DNA of 11,719 nucleotides from NCBI GenBank assembly GCA_026396205.1, contig JAPLXF010000017.1, positions 1-11,719 of the forward strand. Reading direction: 5' to 3'. The notes beneath the pieces were generated by a model. That model had not been told where the DNA came from. It ran no database searches and worked only from the letters and a program-made list of their open reading frames with translations. This stretch comes from Candidatus Moraniibacteriota bacterium. GTDB lineage: Bacteria > Patescibacteriota > Minisyncoccia > Moranbacterales > UBA2206. Below, one piece after another: positions 1-6,487 of the stretch (its first letter is position 1; every line of letters begins with the position of its first letter). Both the position numbers and the translations under genes were made by a program.

Positions 1-2
1 TA

Positions 3-755
3 ATTAAGGATTTTAATAATATTTGTGCCGATGATTTGGATGATAATTATTTTTCGAATAATTTTGGCGGAAAATATTTCAGTAAAAATTCAGCAAAAAC
101 AATAGGATTTATTAGGGAAAGTATTGAGAAAAATAAAAAGAATTTAACAAAACGGGAATATTTTATGCTCATTGCATCACTGCTTTATTCTATTGATAAA
201 ATTGCAAATACAGTCGGTCATTATGACGCTTATTTTAAAAAAGATTATATTAACGATGATTTTTTTATGAAGCCGATTGATCCAATTGATGTTGCGGATG
301 TCTCAATTTTTAAAGAAGATACAAATATTTTAGCAAAAAAAATAAAAGCGGATATTGTTTATATTGACCCGCCATATAATTCGCGACAATATAGCAGGTT
401 TTATCATGTGCTCGAAACTCTTACAAAATGGGATAAGCCAAATTTATATGGGGTTGCACTAAAGCCAGAAGCAGAAAATATGAGTGATTATTGCAGGGCA
501 AACGCCAAGGATAAATTTGCTGAGCTAGTTAATGATCTGGATGCTCGGTATTTAGTTGTCTCATATAATAATACTTATGATTCAAAGAGTAATTCATCGA
601 AAAATAAAATAACACTTCAGGAAATTGAGAAAATTTTAAAAACAAAAGGAAAAACAAAAGTCTTTGAAAAGAGTTATAGGCATTTTAATGCAGGAAATAC
701 AAATTTTAACAATCACAAGGAATATTTATTCGTAACTAAAGTTAATCATGAATAG
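3..755 (+). CDS. D12-class DNA adenine methylase, 5'-truncated by window edge
   Basis: The product is an N6-adenine DNA methyltransferase, expected to protect host DNA from the restriction enzyme encoded two genes downstream. The reading frame is open from base 3 with no stop, so the gene starts before the window; the TTG at 36 is only an in-frame leucine codon. What is visible is the target-recognition and catalytic part: a helical stretch REYFMLIASLLYSIDKIANT, then the catalytic motif IV DPPYNSRQY (Asp codon at 366-368) followed by FYHVLETL, typical of the COG3392 branch of D12 methylases. The SAM-binding FxGxG motif should lie in the missing N-terminus. The stop codon overlaps the next methylase start by 8 bp (ATGAATAG), which indicates translational coupling in a restriction-modification operon. 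The family call is strong; the target sequence cannot be read from this. Confidence 0.9.
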   Translation: MKDFNNICADDLDDNYFSNNFGGKYFSKNSAKTIGFIRESIEKNKKNLTKREYFMLIASLLYSIDKIANTVGHYDAYFKKDYINDDFFMKPIDPIDVADVSIFKEDTNILAKKIKADIVYIDPPYNSRQYSRFYHVLETLTKWDKPNLYGVALKPEAENMSDYCRANAKDKFAELVNDLDARYLVVSYNNTYDSKSNSSKNKITLQEIEKILKTKGKTKVFEKSYRHFNAGNTNFNNHKEYLFVTKVNHE

Positions 756-1653
756 AAAAATAAAAAGATCACCGTTATTTTATGTCGGAGATAAATATAA
801 GTTGATGAAGCAATTGATAGATTTGTTTCCGAAAGAAATAAATAATTTCTACGAGCCTTTTACTGGTGGCGGAACGGTATTTTTAAACATTAAGGCAAAA
901 AGATATTTTTTAAATGATTTTGATAAACATTTCATAAATATTCATAAATTTTTAATTCAAAGCTCATCAAATCCAAAGAAGTTTTTTAAAGGCGTTGAGA
1001 GAATAATAAATAAATATAAACTATCAAAATCATACATGGAAGATATTGTCCCAATTTCTTTAAAGAGGGAGCATAAAAAAACTTATTTTGCCAGATTTAA
1101 CAAGGAGGGCTATGAAAAATTGAGGACATGTGTGAATAATTATAAGGAAAATGATCCGCTCATTTTATACATGCTACTTATCTATGGCTTTAATAGAATG
1201 TTGAGATTCAATGGTGGGGGTAAATTTAATTTGCCGGTTGGAAATGTTGATTTTAATAAAAATGTAGTTAGCGCCTTGGATGACTACTTTGATTTCGTGA
1301 AAGACAAAAAAATTAAAATAAGCGCAATGGATTTTAGAAAATTTTTTTCCGAAAAAAACTATTTGAAAAACGATTTTGTTTATTTAGATCCTCCATATTT
1401 AATAACCGCAAGTGAATATAATAAATTTTGGGATAAAAAGTCCGAAGCTGATTTGCTAAAAGCTATCGATGGATTAAATAAAAAAGGAGTAAGATTTGCT
1501 TTATCAAATGTCACCCATTATCGGGGCAATAAAAATGAATTATTAATTAAATGGATGAGTAAATATAAAGTCCATAAAATTCAAAGTAATTATATTAGTT
1601 ATCATAACAATGGTAAAAAAGTTATGAGGGAAGTTTTAATCACTAATTATTAA
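748..1653 (+). CDS. Dam-family DNA adenine methylase (second methylase of R-M system)
   Basis: This 301-residue protein has full family length and the complete motif order of a Dam-like alpha-class N6-adenine methyltransferase. Motif X is SPLFYVGDKYKL (residues 8-19), the SAM-binding motif I is FYEPFTGGGT (34-43), and the catalytic motif IV is DPPY (214-217, in FVYLDPPY). It starts at ATG 748 inside the end of the upstream methylase gene, without a clear Shine-Dalgarno sequence, and ends 4 bp before the restriction gene. Two different adenine methylases with one endonuclease is the usual arrangement for enzymes with an asymmetric site, where each strand needs its own methylase. That division of labour is inference from family knowledge. 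A solitary housekeeping Dam is less likely given the tight operon. Confidence 0.93.
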   Translation: MNRKIKRSPLFYVGDKYKLMKQLIDLFPKEINNFYEPFTGGGTVFLNIKAKRYFLNDFDKHFINIHKFLIQSSSNPKKFFKGVERIINKYKLSKSYMEDIVPISLKREHKKTYFARFNKEGYEKLRTCVNNYKENDPLILYMLLIYGFNRMLRFNGGGKFNLPVGNVDFNKNVVSALDDYFDFVKDKKIKISAMDFRKFFSEKNYLKNDFVYLDPPYLITASEYNKFWDKKSEADLLKAIDGLNKKGVRFALSNVTHYRGNKNELLIKWMSKYKVHKIQSNYISYHNNGKKVMREVLITNY

Positions 1654-1657
1654 AAAT

Positions 1658-3184
1658 ATGACAAATCGCGAATCAGAATATAAGCCATTATTATTTACAA
1701 CAACTTTAAGAAATCCGGAACGGCTGAAGTGGTTTTTGGGAATTCTCAAAGAATATAATGGGAAAATTCTCAATGATAAATTAGCACAGGAAATAGCGGG
1801 AGAAATAATTCGAGTCGGACTGTATAAGCCGACAAAAACTAGTGCTGTGATAAAGAAAAAAATTGAAACCAAGGAGCCGTTATCTGATATTGAGGTTAAA
1901 AAAGTTCTTAAAGATAATCCACAAAATCATAAAGAGGCAGGTTTTGATAAAGGCTGGCCTTCTAGATTTGATACATGGTTTAAAATAGCAAAAGAATTAG
2001 GGTTTGTTTATTATAAGATTGGAGAAAAAATAAAATTTTCTGAAATTGGGTTGAGGCTTGTAGATAGTGAACATCCAGAATTTGAACAGCAGGCCTTTCT
2101 CAATGCTTTTGTTAAATATCAGACCAATAGTCCATTTAGAAGAGTTTTGAATGAAAATGTTCCTCTAGTTTTATTGCTTAAAGTGATTGCTAAATTAAAT
2201 GCGGATAAAGATTTTAATGGAACTGGAATTTCAAAGTTAGAACTGCCATTAGTTATTTTCTGGAAAGACAATAATTCAGAGGAGCTATACAAATTGATCA
2301 AAAAGATTCGGAAAAAATATCGTTATAATCCGACATGGGAAGTTATTGTGGATATTTGTGTTAATGAGATTATGGAGGGGAAATTTAAAAAATTCAATCC
2401 AAAATCAATAATGGTTGATTATCCAGATGAGTTTATAAGAAAGATGAGATTGACTGGTTTAATTTCTTTGAGATGTGCTGGTCGTTTTGTAGATATAAAC
2501 AAAAATGAGCAGAAAAAAGTTGACTATGCACTTAAAAAATATTCAAAATATAAAAAATATAGTACAGAGGAGAAATATTTTGAATACATGGCGAGGATTG
2601 ACGAGAATCTGATTTTGTCTGAAAGCAAGATTATGACAGCAACAGAACGGGATAAATTTTTGGCAAAATGGGTCAACTTTTATTCTTGGAATATGATAAA
2701 AAGCGAAATGCTAAATTTAGCGAATAAGCGATTAACAAAAGATGAAATTTTAAAATATCTTTCTAATCCGACAAGGCTGGAATTTCTAGTTGCCTTGGCA
2801 GTTAAGTCAAAATTTCCAGATGTGAGAGTTATACCGAATTATCCTTATGATGACGAAGGTTTGCCAACTTCAACTGCTGGTGGCGTAGGTGATAAGGGTG
2901 ATATTGAATGTTATGAGAATGCGAATGGAATTTTGATCGAAGTCACTATGTCAGAAGGTAGAATGCAGACAATGATGGAAGTTTGGCCAATAGCTAGACA
3001 CTTAGAAGAATTTAGTAAAAGCAGTAAGAATTCAATGTGTTATTTTATTGCACCCAGTATTTTCAAGGATTCTGTTAGGCAAATTGAGTATGTAAAAGAA
3101 AAGGACAAGGTGTCTATTGTTCCAAAAAATATTGAGGGATTTCTAAAATTTATAGACAGTACTAATTTGTTATATAATATTTAA
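1658..3184 (+). CDS. AlwI/BspD6I-family type II restriction endonuclease
   Basis: The 508-residue protein matches the AlwI family (AlwI, PleI, MlyI, N.BstNBI, Nt.BspD6I), enzymes that cut or nick a few bases outside an asymmetric site. The N-terminus carries the family signature TTTLRNPERLKWFLGIL (about 13-29), which belongs to the DNA-recognition half. The nuclease domain is C-terminal: LEFLVALA with E375, GDKGDIE with D415, ILIEVTMSEGR with E428, and MMEVWPIARH with E441. The D-13-E-13-E spacing equals the active-site spacing I recall for Nt.BspD6I. The variant PD-(D/E)XK core reads E-V-T in place of E-x-K. ATG 1658 follows the second methylase by 4 bp with no clear ribosome site. No gene for a small catalytic subunit is visible, so double-strand cutter versus nickase is open. 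Confidence 0.9.
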   Translation: MTNRESEYKPLLFTTTLRNPERLKWFLGILKEYNGKILNDKLAQEIAGEIIRVGLYKPTKTSAVIKKKIETKEPLSDIEVKKVLKDNPQNHKEAGFDKGWPSRFDTWFKIAKELGFVYYKIGEKIKFSEIGLRLVDSEHPEFEQQAFLNAFVKYQTNSPFRRVLNENVPLVLLLKVIAKLNADKDFNGTGISKLELPLVIFWKDNNSEELYKLIKKIRKKYRYNPTWEVIVDICVNEIMEGKFKKFNPKSIMVDYPDEFIRKMRLTGLISLRCAGRFVDINKNEQKKVDYALKKYSKYKKYSTEEKYFEYMARIDENLILSESKIMTATERDKFLAKWVNFYSWNMIKSEMLNLANKRLTKDEILKYLSNPTRLEFLVALAVKSKFPDVRVIPNYPYDDEGLPTSTAGGVGDKGDIECYENANGILIEVTMSEGRMQTMMEVWPIARHLEEFSKSSKNSMCYFIAPSIFKDSVRQIEYVKEKDKVSIVPKNIEGFLKFIDSTNLLYNI

Positions 3185-3192
3185 AATAAAAA

Positions 3193-3218
3193 TAGGGCAG
3201 GATAAATGCCCTACTTTT
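3193..3218. terminator. Bidirectional rho-independent terminator
   Basis: A perfect 7-bp stem (TAGGGCA 3193-3199, TGCCCTA 3207-3213) with a 7-nt loop is followed by CTTTT on the plus strand and by a TTTTTATTTT run on the minus strand. It lies between the 3' ends of the restriction gene (plus, ends 3184) and the Cas2-like gene (minus, ends 3235), so it can serve both. Confidence 0.85.
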
Positions 3219-3234
3219 AATGCCAGTCTATCTT

Positions 3235-3507
3235 TTACAGATTCTGCTTTATCCAGTTTGAGGCTTCTGTGCTTAGATTTTTCCAAGCAGCCTCATCTCC
3301 GGTAACATTGATGACTACTATGCGATCGTTTGAGTCAATGTAGCCGGATATTGTATCCCTGGCATCTTCTGCTGATAATTCTGTTTTTATCAGCCAGAAT
3401 GACTCTAGCGGTTTTGCATAGCCACTGTATGACCTAAGGTGTTCCCATAGTTTTGAATAATCCTTGCCGGGACTTTTCAAATCATACGACACGAGTAGTG
3501 TTTTCAT
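3235..3507 (-). CDS. Stand-alone Cas2-like (SinR-family) small protein
   Basis: This 90-residue protein has the look of the small Cas2/VapD-like ferredoxin-fold proteins often annotated 'SinR family' and found outside CRISPR loci. The first strand KTLLVSYDL ends in the Asp (D9) that Cas2 proteins keep there. SFWLIKTELSAEDARDTI and the strand DRIVVINVTGDEAAW follow. I chose ATG 3507 because the longer frame to 3591 adds 28 residues unlike the family, and that extension crosses the promoter -10 box. No CRISPR repeats or other cas genes are present. It has its own near-consensus promoter and a leader of about 70 nt, diverges from the XRE operon and shares its operator. Role unknown: nuclease, toxin-like mRNA interferase and regulator are all possible. 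Confidence 0.82.
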   Translation of the reverse strand: MKTLLVSYDLKSPGKDYSKLWEHLRSYSGYAKPLESFWLIKTELSAEDARDTISGYIDSNDRIVVINVTGDEAAWKNLSTEASNWIKQNL

Positions 3508-3563
3508 GGTCGTTGCGTTAATAATTAAGGGCAAATTGTTAGGTAGGCGGGCCCTGCTATACA

Positions 3564-3578
3564 ATAACAATTTGTTAT
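3564..3578. promoter_or_regulatory. Palindromic candidate operator between divergent genes
   Basis: ATAACAATTTGTTAT is a perfect 7+1+7 palindrome centred close to the predicted start of the minus-strand Cas2-like transcript. The half-site ATAACAA recurs at 3631-3637, overlapping the plus-strand -10 box, and TTGTTA recurs at 3536-3541. A dyad at the promoter of a gene divergent from an XRE repressor is the normal site of such a repressor. Binding is inferred, not shown. Confidence 0.55.
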
Positions 3579-3582
3579 CATC

Positions 3583-3611
3583 ATTATACAAAATGATGTT
3601 ATGCTTGTCAA
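3583..3611 (-). promoter_or_regulatory. Consensus sigma-70 promoter of the Cas2-like gene
   Basis: On the minus strand TTGACA (3611-3606), a 17-nt spacer and TATAAT (3588-3583) form an exact consensus promoter firing toward the Cas2-like gene. The -10 region is flanked by a 7-bp dyad (CATCATT 3579-3585, AATGATG 3592-3598). Its -35 box overlaps the -35 box of the divergent XRE promoter, so the two probably compete for polymerase. Confidence 0.85.
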
Positions 3612-3632
3612 ATCATTTCGGTATGCTATTAT
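3605..3632 (+). promoter_or_regulatory. Promoter of the XRE-ImmA-DUF4268 operon (leaderless)
   Basis: TTGTCA (3605-3610), 16 nt, then TATTAT (3627-3632) preceded by an extended -10 TGC. Only 6 nt separate the -10 box from ATG 3639, so transcription should begin at or next to the start codon. No Shine-Dalgarno sequence is present. The candidate operator half-site at 3631-3637 touches the -10 box, consistent with autoregulation. Confidence 0.6.
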
Positions 3633-3638
3633 AACAAT

Positions 3639-3986
3639 ATGGAAAAACAAGATACAAAATACAAGCTTATTGGGGCAAAAATTAAAGAGGCACGAGATGG
3701 CGCAAAAATGTCGCAAAAAGACCTTGCGGAGGCTTTGGGTTATGAATCTGGCACGGCAATTTCTTTCATTGAGGCGGGTGAAAGGAAAGTCGCTGTAACA
3801 GATTTAGAAAAGGTCGCTGAGGTTTTAAGGAAAGATATAAAGTTTTTTCTTGGTCAAAAAGTGGAAACAGCCGACTTTAAATTTGCACTTCGTGCAGATA
3901 AGGACTTAATGAAAGAAGACCAGGAAAAAATCTTAGATTTCATTGATTTTGTTAAAAAAAGAAGAAATGGAAAGCGATCTGAATAA
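3639..3986 (+). CDS. XRE-family transcriptional regulator (HTH)
   Basis: This 115-residue DNA-binding repressor has an N-terminal lambda-type helix-turn-helix: IGAKIKEAR (11-19), MSQKDLAEALG (24-34), the recognition helix around SGTAISFIEAGER (37-49), and a final helix with DLEKVAEVL. The C-terminal part (about 75-115) is charged and helical, ending KKRRNGKRSE, and would be the handle for dimerisation or proteolysis. The start is ATG 3639, fitting a promoter that ends 6 bp upstream. Its last 20 bp overlap the metallopeptidase gene. XRE plus COG2856 peptidase pairs (for example ImmR/ImmA of ICEBs1) work as a repressor and the protease that inactivates it; applying that here is inference. It probably represses its own operon and the divergent Cas2-like gene through the shared dyad. 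Confidence 0.9.
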   Translation: MEKQDTKYKLIGAKIKEARDGAKMSQKDLAEALGYESGTAISFIEAGERKVAVTDLEKVAEVLRKDIKFFLGQKVETADFKFALRADKDLMKEDQEKILDFIDFVKKRRNGKRSE

Positions 3987-4506
3987 ACCGCGAATAGCGC
4001 TTGCAAGAAACGCCGCAAGAGACATACTAAAAGAAATGATTTTAGGCAATCCGCCCATTCAGATAAAAACAATCGTTGCACACTTGAAAAATAAACGCGG
4101 AATACAAATAGAAATTTTCAAAAAAGATTTTGGAAAAGGCGGGAGAGGCATACAAATAACGGAGCCGACGCCTAAGGGCGATAATCTCATTATCGCTTAC
4201 AATAAAAATCATCATGTACACAGTCAAAGATTTACAGTGGCTCATGAGTTAGGGCATTTTCTACTGGGGCATACTAGAAATGGACACGATCATTATCTTG
4301 ATTTATTTGACGAAGGTAGCGGTGATCCAAAGGAAATAGAGGCAAACCAGTTTGCGGCTGAATTATTGATTCCGGCTACTTTGCTAAAAATTGATATTGA
4401 AAACGGGATTCGGGATGTTCCAACACTTTCAAAAAAATATTGGGTTAGTGAATTGGCTATGTGGAGAAAAGTTTTAGATTTTAATTTAGTTAAAAAAATT
4501 AACTAA
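3967..4506 (+). CDS. ImmA/IrrE-family metallo-endopeptidase
   Basis: This is a 179-residue zinc peptidase of the COG2856 group. The catalytic HExxH is HELGH at residues 93-97 in FTVAHELGHFLLGH, followed by the family motif EANQFAAELLIP (125-136), which supplies the third zinc ligand. A basic N-terminal helical region precedes it. I chose ATG 3967 over an in-frame TTG at 3943 because it has AGAAGAA directly upstream and gives the usual short overlap with the XRE gene. ImmA-like proteins cleave a partner XRE repressor after DNA damage or other stress, releasing the promoter. That is known for relatives and inferred here from gene order. The next gene begins 5 bp after the stop codon, so the probable regulated output is in the same operon. 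Confidence 0.92.
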   Translation: MESDLNKPRIALARNAARDILKEMILGNPPIQIKTIVAHLKNKRGIQIEIFKKDFGKGGRGIQITEPTPKGDNLIIAYNKNHHVHSQRFTVAHELGHFLLGHTRNGHDHYLDLFDEGSGDPKEIEANQFAAELLIPATLLKIDIENGIRDVPTLSKKYWVSELAMWRKVLDFNLVKKIN

Positions 4507-4511
4507 ACTTT

Positions 4512-5450
4512 ATGAAAAATAATTTAGCAAAATTGCAAAAAGTTGAACTACGTGATGTATGGAATCATGAGGCCATTGATTTTACAAAATGGCTCGCACA
4601 AAAAGAGAATCTCGATTTATTAAGTGAAGAAATAGGGGTTGGCATAAGACTCGTTCAAACAGAAGCCAATGTCGGTCGATTTAATGTCGATATTTTAGCA
4701 GAGGAGGAAAATTCTGATAGAAAAATTATTATTGAAAACCAACTTGAAGATACGAATCATGATCATCTTGGAAAGATTATAACCTATGCTTCCGGTTATG
4801 ATGCTGAGATTATTGTTTGGATAGTAAAAGATTTTAGAGAAGAACATCAAAAAGCAGTTGATTGGTTAAATGAGCATACAGATGAAGGCATTAATTTTTT
4901 TCTAATAAAAATTGAATTATGGCAGATTGATGGCTCAAGTCCTGCGCCAAAATTTGATATTATATCCAAGCCAAATGAATGGGCAAAGGCTATAAAGACA
5001 AATTCATCAGGCGGGGAATTAACTGATACAAAAATTCAACAGCTGGATTTTTGGACAAAATTTAAAAATTTTGTTCAGGCAAATGATAAAAAAATCAGAC
5101 TTCAAACTCCTCGGCCACAGCATTGGTATAATGTTAGTGCTGGAAGCTCGGAAGCGCATATTGGACTAACGATAAATACTCGAGAAAATTTATTTGGTTG
5201 TGAAATTTATATCAACAGAAATAAAGAGTTGTTTTCTTTTCTAAAAGAACATAAGGAAGAAATAGAAAAAGAACTTGGCGAAAAAGCAGAATGGGTAGAT
5301 GCTCCGATTGCTTCAAGAATTAAAATAGGCAAAGAAGTTTCTGGAGTATTTGATCAAAAACAATCCGAAGAATATTTTAAGTGGATATATGAAAAAACTA
5401 TTTTATTCCAAAAAGTTTTTGGTAAATATTTCAAGGAGTATAAAAAATAG
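4512..5450 (+). CDS. DUF4268 protein with PD-(D/E)XK nuclease-like N-terminus
   Basis: The 312-residue protein has two parts. Residues about 1-150 resemble a PD-(D/E)XK nuclease core: GRFNVDILAEE gives D60, and IIIENQLE gives E75-N-Q77, an E-x-Q variant. A helix with HDHLGKIITYASGYDA and a strand EIIVWIVKDF follow. Residues about 175-310 match DUF4268 (LDFWTKFKNFVQ, PRPQHWYNVSAG, EIYINRNKELF, ELGEKAEWVDAP). Proteins of this architecture are common in accessory DNA and I know of no assigned function. ATG 4512 lies 5 bp after the peptidase stop, so it should be expressed when the XRE repressor is removed. The nuclease assignment rests on motif order only; a DNA-binding role without cleavage is possible. 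I see no terminator in the 77 bp after it. Confidence 0.82.
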   Translation: MKNNLAKLQKVELRDVWNHEAIDFTKWLAQKENLDLLSEEIGVGIRLVQTEANVGRFNVDILAEEENSDRKIIIENQLEDTNHDHLGKIITYASGYDAEIIVWIVKDFREEHQKAVDWLNEHTDEGINFFLIKIELWQIDGSSPAPKFDIISKPNEWAKAIKTNSSGGELTDTKIQQLDFWTKFKNFVQANDKKIRLQTPRPQHWYNVSAGSSEAHIGLTINTRENLFGCEIYINRNKELFSFLKEHKEEIEKELGEKAEWVDAPIASRIKIGKEVSGVFDQKQSEEYFKWIYEKTILFQKVFGKYFKEYKK

Positions 5451-5508
5451 ATTTCTTTATCGATTTATTTCATTTTCAGCGTGAGAGTAATTTGTTTTTA
5501 ACGGGTCA

Positions 5509-5514
5509 TATAAT
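5509..5514 (+). promoter_or_regulatory. Candidate -10 box of the HNH-like gene
   Basis: A perfect TATAAT stands 13 nt before ATG 5528. No convincing -35 lies at normal distance; TTGTTT at 5492-5497 is too close. If used, transcription starts near 5521 and leaves a leader of about 7 nt. This supports ATG 5528 over the upstream TTG at 5492, which would lie outside the transcript. Confidence 0.35.
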
Positions 5515-5527
5515 CCAGATAAGCAAC

Positions 5528-6310
5528 ATGTCGCTCTATAATAAAACTGATAAAGTCTGCAACATTTGCAGAAAGAAAGGAGAATTATCCGAGGATCATG
5601 TTCCGCCAAAGGGCGTGCTATTTAATAAGGTCGTGTGGATGGACAATTTCGGCAAACAGTTTCAAAAGGATGACGAAAAATCGAGAATCCGTTTTTCACA
5701 AAGCGGGATAAGATTTAAAACTATCTGTCACAAATGCAATAACAAACTTCACGATTATGACAGAAAACTAGCAGAGTTTTCGCATAGTATTCACAATGAA
5801 TTGATTAAAAACCTAAGCAATCCACAATTTAACGAGGTTGAAATTGACTGCTATCCCAATGCTGTCATGCGTTCAATTCTTGGCCATCTGCTTTCGGCAA
5901 AAATAGAAACTGATAATGTCGTTATAGACAAGAGCATACGCTCATTTATCTTTGATGATTCAAAATCAATTTCTGAAAAAGTCAATGTTTATTATTGGTT
6001 TTATCCTTATGTGAATGTTAAAATTGCCCGAGATTTCGTGAGAATGTTTAGTGATAAACAATTTGGTTTTAATAGTGTAATAAAATTTCCACCAGTAGGA
6101 TATCTTATTACTGATGTGCCAAATATCCGAGGTTTAGAAAATCTTAACGATTTTAAAAGTAAGAAACCTAATTATAAAACGAAAATAAAATTAATGTTGC
6201 GACCATTTAACCAAGAAGACTGGCCTGAAGGAGTTGCTGATAATTACAATCCTTTTATTGCGTTTGGAAAATCTTTTTGTAATAGTTTAGTTGCGAAACC
6301 AAAAAAATAG
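5528..6310 (+). CDS. HNH-like zinc-finger protein, function unknown
   Basis: This 260-residue protein begins with a zinc-knuckle HNH-like region: CNIC (C11, C14), SEDHVPPKG with D23-H24, and CHKCNN (C67, C70, N71). The order Cys-x2-Cys, Asp-His, Cys-x2-Cys-Asn is that of HNH nucleases with a structural zinc, where His and Asn serve metal binding and catalysis. The remaining 185 residues, with hydrophobic patches such as YYWFYPYVNVKIARDF and IKFPPVGYLI, match no domain I recognise. The 77-bp gap and the -10 box suggest it is transcribed separately from the DUF4268 operon. I chose ATG 5528 because the longer TTG start would place coding sequence inside the promoter. A DNA- or RNA-cutting defence effector is plausible but unproven. 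Confidence 0.7.
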   Translation: MSLYNKTDKVCNICRKKGELSEDHVPPKGVLFNKVVWMDNFGKQFQKDDEKSRIRFSQSGIRFKTICHKCNNKLHDYDRKLAEFSHSIHNELIKNLSNPQFNEVEIDCYPNAVMRSILGHLLSAKIETDNVVIDKSIRSFIFDDSKSISEKVNVYYWFYPYVNVKIARDFVRMFSDKQFGFNSVIKFPPVGYLITDVPNIRGLENLNDFKSKKPNYKTKIKLMLRPFNQEDWPEGVADNYNPFIAFGKSFCNSLVAKPKK

Positions 6311-6320
6311 AGAATTATAA

Positions 6321-6416
6321 TTATTGTATTAAGGCTTTAGCACGCTCTAATCTTACTTCAATCCTATCCCAATTTTCTAAAATATTTTTTCTAGTTTCAT
6401 CTACTAATCCGTGCAT
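6321..6416 (-). CDS. Orphan 3' gene end / 31-residue ORF, copy A
   Basis: The minus strand reads ATG 6416 to TAA 6321 as a 31-residue amphipathic helix (MHGLVDETRKN ... ending RLERAKALIQ). The second copy at 7501-7608 shows coding-type divergence after the near-identical block (GCT AAA GCC TTA ATA CAA against GCT GAT GCG TTA CTA AAG CAA), so this was once the C-terminal end of a real protein. A hairpin lies just upstream on the minus strand and I find no promoter for it, so it is more likely a remnant than an expressed peptide. I do not recognise the parent family. Confidence 0.45.
   Translation of the reverse strand: MHGLVDETRKNILENWDRIEVRLERAKALIQ
6340..6414. repeat. Direct repeat copy A flanking the Fic gene
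   Basis: Two blocks match copy B (7526-7609): 6340-6354 (one mismatch in 15) and 6374-6414 (40 of 41 identical to 7569-7609). The 19 bp between the blocks differ from copy B, which has 28 bp there including a palindromic element. Both copies have the same orientation and lie just after the stop of a plus-strand accessory gene. Confidence 0.9.
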
Positions 6417-6419
6417 GTT

Positions 6420-6448
6420 AAAACAAGGCCCTACAAAACCTTGTTTTT
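6420..6448 (+). terminator. Terminator hairpin after the HNH-like gene
   Basis: A perfect 9-bp stem (AAAACAAGG 6420-6428, CCTTGTTTT 6439-6447) with a 10-nt loop ends in a T run. It would stop plus-strand transcription before the Fic promoter; the minus strand is similarly A/T flanked. The loop bases CCCTAC (6429-6434) are complementary to GTAGGG at 6450-6455, so a pseudoknot or alternative fold is possible. Confidence 0.65.
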
Positions 6449-6487
6449 GGTAGGGGATAATGCGACTTCGAACTTTTTCAAATTGTA

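Noticed and set aside
36..755. TTG at 36 as the start of the first methylase
   Set aside because: The frame is open upstream to base 3 with protein-like sequence, and the SAM-binding motif is missing, so the gene is cut by the window edge.
3508..3591. 28-residue N-terminal extension of the Cas2-like protein
   Set aside because: It runs through the predicted -10 box and operator, and the family begins at MKTLLVSYDL.
3235..3638. CRISPR array near the Cas2-like gene
   Set aside because: No regularly spaced repeats are present anywhere in the window.
3185..3638. BspD6I-type small subunit after the restriction gene
   Set aside because: The only gene there is the minus-strand Cas2-like gene, which shares no nuclease motif with it.
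3601..3798. Plus-strand ORF overlapping the XRE gene
   Set aside because: It is a shadow frame of the XRE coding sequence with no recognisable motif.
6340..6455. Integron attC site or T-box/riboswitch leader for fic
   Set aside because: No attC core-site pair is present. The hairpin lies upstream of the fic promoter, so it is not in the fic leader. The repeat shows coding-type divergence instead.
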